Of a stretch of 64,000 nt of DNA, positions 59,402 to 64,000 are shown in pieces. The DNA comes from Enoplolaimus lenunculus (Eukaryota > Nematoda > Enoplea > Enoplida > Thoracostomopsidae). The notes under the pieces are model-generated. The model saw only the letters and a list, made by a program, of their open reading frames with translations, ran no database searches and was not told the DNA's origin. Numbering within the stretch: the stretch's first letter is position 1; each line of letters opens with the position of its first letter. The position numbers and the translations under genes are program-made. The DNA is taken from contig JASANG010000566.1 of the NCBI GenBank assembly GCA_030248215.1, forward strand, positions 1-64,000. The letters are read 5' to 3'.

Positions 59402-59813
59402 CAGGGTGTAAACCGATAGTAAAAATAACGAAAACGGAAACGAGTAGTGATCGAAATAATGGAAACGGAAAACGGATATTGAAGTATACAAATTTTAAAT
59501 AGGTGTTATTTTTCTGCCAACACAATTGACACGTGCAAATGTTCACCGAGTTTTCTTAGATTTTGAAGAAAATATGGCGGATGCACCGAACATTACTAAG
59601 ATTATGAGTGAATTGCGTAATTTTTGTTTAAGTTCGGACAATTGCTGCACATTTGTATTTATGAAAAATTGCGAGAAATTTACGTAATCTATAACGTAAT
59701 TTATAACTAATTTTGAGCGAACAAATAAACAAATTGCTGGTATTTCTATAACACAAACGGAAACGAATACCAATTTTGACCGGAAATGGAAACGGATGTC
59801 CGGTTACACCCTG
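59402..59813. mobile_element. hAT-like MITE (CAGGGTGTAAACCGATAG ends)
   Basis: CAGGGTGTAAACCGATAG to GGATGTCCGGTTACACCCTG; the flanks ACTTGTGC and ATTAGTGC match at 6 of 8. Same family as 8193-8556. Confidence 0.8.
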
Positions 59814-59925
59814 ATTAGTGCTGTTTGCGTACAATAGTTTTAGATTTATTTAACTGCTTCTCAAAATATTTTATTAATTAATATTCAAAGTAAATTCGTG
59901 ATAATCTTTCTAGAACTCAATAATA

Positions 59926-60242
59926 TCAAGAGTGGATGATCACTCTAACAAGAGTGTGCAACTACCGACATTTTTGTGGTACAAAATGTACCACCTGATA
60001 TTCCGTTTTTGGCCGCCCCCCTTGTTTAGAGGGTGTCTCTATCACATGAATACTTCTAAATTAAACTATAAGGGAAGCATATCTGATGCCGCATACATAA
60101 AGTGTCATGGTTCTCACCGGTTGTACCCCCTTCTAAATATAGGGGAAAAGGGGCACAAACGCAACGCGTGCCGGGTACATTCTTTTCTACACAGAATGTG
60201 TCCAGTTGCACACTCTTGTTAAATAGCGATTATCCACTCTTG
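59926..60242. mobile_element. Family H MITE, copy 3 (inverted)
   Basis: CAAGAGTGGATGATCACTCT to AGCGATTATCCACTCTTG, with the family interior reversed. Confidence 0.75.
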
Positions 60243-61396
60243 ATAATAGCAATTGGTGATGAATATCACAATAGAGGACTACTGGTTTTCCATTAATTTA
60301 CTATGGTTGTTCTGCAGCTACGGCTGGTTTTTGCACCAACGTCTGAGACCACGCGCAACATTAAAATTCATTCAAAGCCTATTAATCAATAGAAGGCATC
60401 CGCTTTGACATTCGGCTTTAACTGGAAGTTTATGTGACTACTTCAAAAAAACGATGCTATGCCGGCAATAAGACGACGTAAAAAATATACCAGAATCAGA
60501 GGTCAACAAATTTTGGCGGAGCCGAAACCGGCTATTATATAAAAAATAATGTTGAATTTACAACTTTTACCAATAATTAGTAGTTTTTATTTCAAAATTT
60601 CGCTTTAATCTTTTCCTACTATTTGCAAGAACTCCACAAACCAAAGTTTCACAACGAATACACAGTCGCAAACAAACTCACTGTAAAGTGGACAATTTTT
60701 AGAGAAATTGAAAAAATTTTACACCGGCATATTAACTTTGTATACGGAAACCCCAGCCGAGGAAATTGGTTTTCTACCAGAGCCGGAGGCAAACGTCCAC
60801 GGTACCAAGGTTCAATTTTGAATATTTAATTTGAAAAATAATTTTTAGATTCCACATCCATCACAAAACTGTCTCATGGCCGGCCCACTTGGGAGACGGA
60901 GAAACATGGATATTTAGAGACTGGCACAGTTTAGTTTAAGTTTAGGCATAGGCTTAATAGTCATATGTTTAGAATTAGGTTTAGGCTTACATGCTACTTT
61001 TAGCTTTAGTTGGCAAGGCCTATATGGTTAACGTTGGCCGGCATTCCTATAGTCGTTATAGTTAAAATTCGTATAATTATTTGACATTTAATTTCTGAGC
61101 CCGTATTCTCAAATGCGTGTAGCACCTGTTGCCAGTTGGTGATATGTCTTGTAACTTTCGAACCAGCGATTGGTGACGTTTGAAATTCAGCACATTTATT
61201 GCGTTCGATTTACTCTACGTTTGTGCAAATTTTGCAATCTGCAATTGCACCAGTACACTATAGTTTAACAACTCTATTACTAACTGGCGATAGGCGCTAT
61301 AGACATTTGAGAATATAGACCCAGGTTATATTGACTGTAGTTTTTGAAACTATCAAAAAACTGTTTACGTTGCGTAAAAATTATCGCTTAATTGAT
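60243..61396. other. Stretch without recognised gene
   Basis: It contains a degraded family B remnant (TTTAGGCATAGGCTTAATAG, CTACTTTTAGC, ACGTTGGCC) at about 60905-61040. The rest is unassigned. Confidence 0.4.
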
Positions 61397-61693
61397 TTAT
61401 CTTTTGCGTCCTTTGCGAAGTTTGCGATCTTCTTTGCGATTGAGTCGCTTGAACTGTGCCAAACCACGACGAAACGATTTCGCTGATCGACGTTCGTCTT
61501 TCGTCCATTTGTACATTCGACACGCCATCATTAGCTCAGGCGGCATCGATTTGACCAAATCGTAAATCATTCGGCGTTCTTCCATCTGATATCTGTAATC
61601 AGATAGAAAAGTGATAATTTTCGACACTACCACCACCAGCGTGTTGTCATGTCCGAGGGTTTGCAAGTTTGATTTGATCAAAACTTGCGCCAT
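61397..61693 (-). CDS. 98-residue basic protein, unknown
   Basis: An open frame from ATG 61691-61693 to the stop at 61397-61399. An acceptor-like AATTACAG lies four bases before the ATG, so an upstream exon is possible. The first part is mixed hydrophobic and helical (residues about 15-32, including NTLVVVVSKIITFLSD), then YQMEERRMIYDLVKSMPP and LMMACRMYKWTKDERR, and a strongly basic end (KRLNRKEDRKLRKGRKR) typical of nucleic-acid binding or nucleolar and ribosome-associated proteins. A second acceptor-like site (TCTGATTACAG) inside the frame would allow a shorter last exon. No family is recognised. Confidence 0.5.
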   Translation of the reverse strand: MAQVLIKSNLQTLGHDNTLVVVVSKIITFLSDYRYQMEERRMIYDLVKSMPPELMMACRMYKWTKDERRSAKSFRRGLAQFKRLNRKEDRKLRKGRKR

Positions 61694-61747
61694 AGACCTG
61701 TAATTATGGAGTCGTGTCAACAATAAAACGCTATCTAAACGCTATTC

Positions 61748-61955
61748 GGCCAATGTATGCAACAGGCTCGGAACAGTAGTATAAGCATATTTCTAAGCCA
61801 AAGCCTAAGCATAAGCGTAAGGGTGAGCCTATTAATAACCCTACGCCTAAGCCTAAGCCTAAGTCTAATCAAAACAGTTAGTCTAAAGCTTAAACTGACT
61901 CTGTCACAGCGCAGCCCAGTAGGAAAACGAACCGGCCCTGTTCTATACATGGGCC
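61748..61955 (-). mobile_element. Family A MITE
   Basis: GGCCAATGTATGCAACAGGC to CCTGTTCTATACATGGGCC; 55 bases upstream of the 61693 start codon. Confidence 0.8.
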
Positions 61956-62086
61956 GACGTTTCAAACAGTGTGTCTTTTAAAACGCCGCATTGTAACGTG
62001 GAAAACTCTGAAATGAATAGCTTAGCTTAGCTACATTATTTGAACAAAGTTTTTAAAACCTGCAAACAACTCCTGATACGGTGGTG

Positions 62087-62276
62087 GGCCCATGTATAGA
62101 ACAGGGCCGGAACGTTTTCCGGCGGGACTGTAATAGAGTAAGCTTAAGCTTTAGACTAATTTTTTTTGCTTGGGATTAGGCTTAGGTATATGCTCTGATC
62201 ATTCTTAAGCTTAGGCTTAGGCTTAGGCTTAGGAATATGCTTATACTACTGTTTCGGCCCTGTTCTATACCTTGGC
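62087..62276 (+). mobile_element. Family A MITE
   Basis: GGCCCATGTATAGAACAGGG to CCTGTTCTATACCTTGGC, with the full AAGCTTAAGC block and a TTAGGC array. Confidence 0.85.
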
Positions 62277-62279
62277 TAG

Positions 62280-62824
62280 GTGTTATATACACTTTGGCAA
62301 TGCGGGTTTACACATTTCAATTTGTGAAGTTTGCAACAATTTATGATTACCGGTCGTAGCTGACTACAATTTCTGCGATTGCGTTAATAGTTTCCCACAA
62401 CTTCATGTTGCAAAGTTCTGATAATGAGTTTGTGACAAACAGTAGAACTCTTGCTGCAACTGGTACCGATTTAACAGAATGTGTAATCGCTGGCACACCT
62501 AAAAGCGACACTCAGGCCAATGGCCAACTTTAGAGATGGAAACCAACATTTTAGGTTATAAATCAGTACTAAAAATTGCGTTTGGTTTCTCGCTCGGTTC
62601 GCTCACTAGGTTTCTTCGGCAACACATATCACGTATCTTCTCTGGTCAAATATTTCTGGTACTGCCACTGCACCGCTATTTACATTTACGTTACCTTGTT
62701 TGCAAGTTTTGAATTTTAGAAATTTAAAGTTTACGTTTTTAAATGTGGTAATTTTGAAACTGTGATTGTGCATATTTCGGTAACTCCAATTTCACAAGTG
62801 AATAACTATGGTTTCCCTGCCTCT
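62280..62824. other. Stretch without recognised gene
   Basis: No ORF with motifs; no repeat shared with the rest of the window. Confidence 0.4.
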
Positions 62825-62832
62825 GTAACGTC

Positions 62833-63871
62833 GGCCTTTGTAAAAATCAGGTGCGGAACGTTTCTCTGTGTGGCTAGAATAGAGTAAGCTTAAGGTTTGG
62901 ACTAATTTTTTGCTTGGATTAGACTAGGCTTAGGCTTGGGAAAATGCTCATTGTTATGCGGGGTTCACGTTATAACCGGGGCAGCTTGGGACACGTTTTG
63001 TCCCTATTAGACTATTGGGTAACATTTCGTCTGTTTATAAACCCTATATCGCATTCAAAAATTCGTAATTGTCTGCTATTATCATGTGTGGTTCACCTTT
63101 GTTCTTCAATATCATATGATATTCGAGGTATTGCCAGCGAATATCATATGATATATTGTCAAATGTCTGCATACTTCAGGTAAAATACCCAAATTGTCCT
63201 GTTGAATATCATATGATACTGGAATTTGAAATTTGAATTTTTGAATTATGACGCTGTTTTTCTAAGCGGTTTTGTGCCGGAAATGAATTTGCAGACGTGT
63301 ATTTGATATTTTAAGCACAGCTGTGCCTCTGCCGTCCGACTTTCCATGAGTTTATTAGCACCCAAAAATTACACTGTCCCGCTGAATATCATATGATATT
63401 CGTTGAAATTTTGGAATATCATATGATATTCGCATAAATGTCCCACAGTATCACGTAACATTCCGTGCCTTGTACACATTGATGATTTGAGAGCGGTGGT
63501 TTGTAAGCTAATGTCATATGACATTCGAGTATTGTCTGTTGACCCGATATAAGGGCCCGAATTTTAACGTTGACGTCGAATCAACATGGGACAAACCGTG
63601 TCCCGCCTGCCCCGGTTATAACGTGAACCCCGCATTACGCTTAGGCTTAGTCTTACGCTTAGGAGTATGCTCTTTCTTACGCTTAGGCTTAGGCTTACAC
63701 TTAGGCTTAGGCTTAGGAATATGCTCATTCTTACGCTTAGGTTTAGACCTAGGCTTAGGCTTAGGCTTAGGAATATGCTCATTCTTACGCTTAGGCTTAT
63801 GCTTGGATTTAGGCTTTTAGGCTTAGGAACATGTTTAACATACTGTTCCGCCCCTGTTCTTTACATTGGTC
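62833..63871 (+). mobile_element. Family C MITE split by a nested insertion
   Basis: GGCCTTTGTAAAAATCAGGT at the left and CCTGTTCTTTACATTGGTC at the right, flanked by GTAACGTC (62825-62832) and GTAACGCC (63872-63879), 7 of 8 matching. Without the insertion the element would be about 358 bases. The right part shows a higher-order repeat: TTAGGC runs alternating with AATATGCTCATTCTTACGC, three times. Confidence 0.9.
62957..63634. mobile_element. Harbinger-like MITE (TTA duplication) nested in family C
   Basis: The ends are TGCGGGGTTCACGTTATAAC and its inverse, about 40 bases long including a diverged stretch to GGGACACG. TTA is duplicated at 62954-62956 and 63635-63637; removing element and duplication restores ATTGTTACGCTTAGG as in other family C copies. 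The interior carries six copies of a palindrome near GAATATCATATGATATTC. No transposase. Confidence 0.9.
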
Positions 63872-64000
63872 GTAACGCCAAAAAAAGTGTAAAACAGTAA
63901 AATTCAAAACAATAATACCGTACTGTGCTTTATTTGCATCAAACTTTGCTATATTTTTGTTGACATTTGAGAAAAATTGACCGAGTATGCTTTGTGTTTT

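Noticed and set aside
63641-63871. Chromosome end or telomere
   Set aside because: The arrays are short, degenerate and enclosed by transposon ends with target duplications; they are interstitial.
63518-63900. Leu/Arg/Ser-repeat ORFs in TTAGGC arrays (also at 2868-3071, 46039-46287, 47599-47787, 56930-57202)
   Set aside because: Six-base repeats read as two-residue repeats in all frames; these are element cores, not proteins.

Overview
The window looks like a repeat-rich, AT-rich segment of a nematode nuclear genome. Genes are split by introns with GT..AG borders. Dozens of short transposon copies carry internal arrays of TTAGGC, which is the nematode telomere unit. That assignment is an inference. 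I cannot name the species; a large-genome lineage would fit the density of short non-autonomous transposons.

Host genes. (1) 4420-6958, minus: C-terminal two exons of a two-pore-domain (K2P/TWK-like) potassium channel with very unusual selectivity filters. (2) 12115-12405, plus: last exon of a small one-span membrane protein of unknown function. (3) 15041-20459, minus: six exons of a single-pass membrane protein with one EGF-like domain and a long Ser/Thr-rich tail. (4) 24860-42308, minus: a complete 27-exon gene for Mediator subunit 14 (MED14). I rebuilt it exon by exon; the exons sum to 5937 bases, exactly 1979 codons, in one continuous frame. (5) 57178-57669, plus: a single-exon Ser/Thr/Tyr-rich ORF with an Arg/Cys-rich end, with a second long ORF overlapping in another frame. 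(6) 61397-61693, minus: a 98-residue basic protein. Nothing suggests the genes form a pathway; they look like unrelated neighbours.

Mobile DNA fills the rest. Three related short families, called A, B and C here, have GGCC-type ends, 8-base target duplications and internal (TTAGGC)n arrays. At least 25 copies lie across the window. Family D is a near-palindromic element flanked by TA; four copies sit within 49.8-55.5 kb. Family G also inserts at TA (0.6-3.9 kb). Two hAT-like families begin CAGGG and have 8-base duplications. A Harbinger-like element duplicating TTA is nested inside a family C copy at 62.8-63.9 kb and contains six copies of an 18-base palindrome. There is also a LINE RNase H remnant just upstream of MED14, tRNA-like repeats, and a tRNA gene split by a fold-back insertion.

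Layout: 0-4 kb inverted repeats and MITEs; 4.4-7 kb K2P gene; 7-15 kb repeats, the split tRNA and the small membrane gene; 15-20.5 kb EGF gene; 20.5-24.8 kb repeats; 24.9-42.3 kb MED14 with at least seven transposon copies in its introns; 42.5-57 kb almost gene-free transposon territory; 57-64 kb two small genes among closely packed family A, B, C and H copies.
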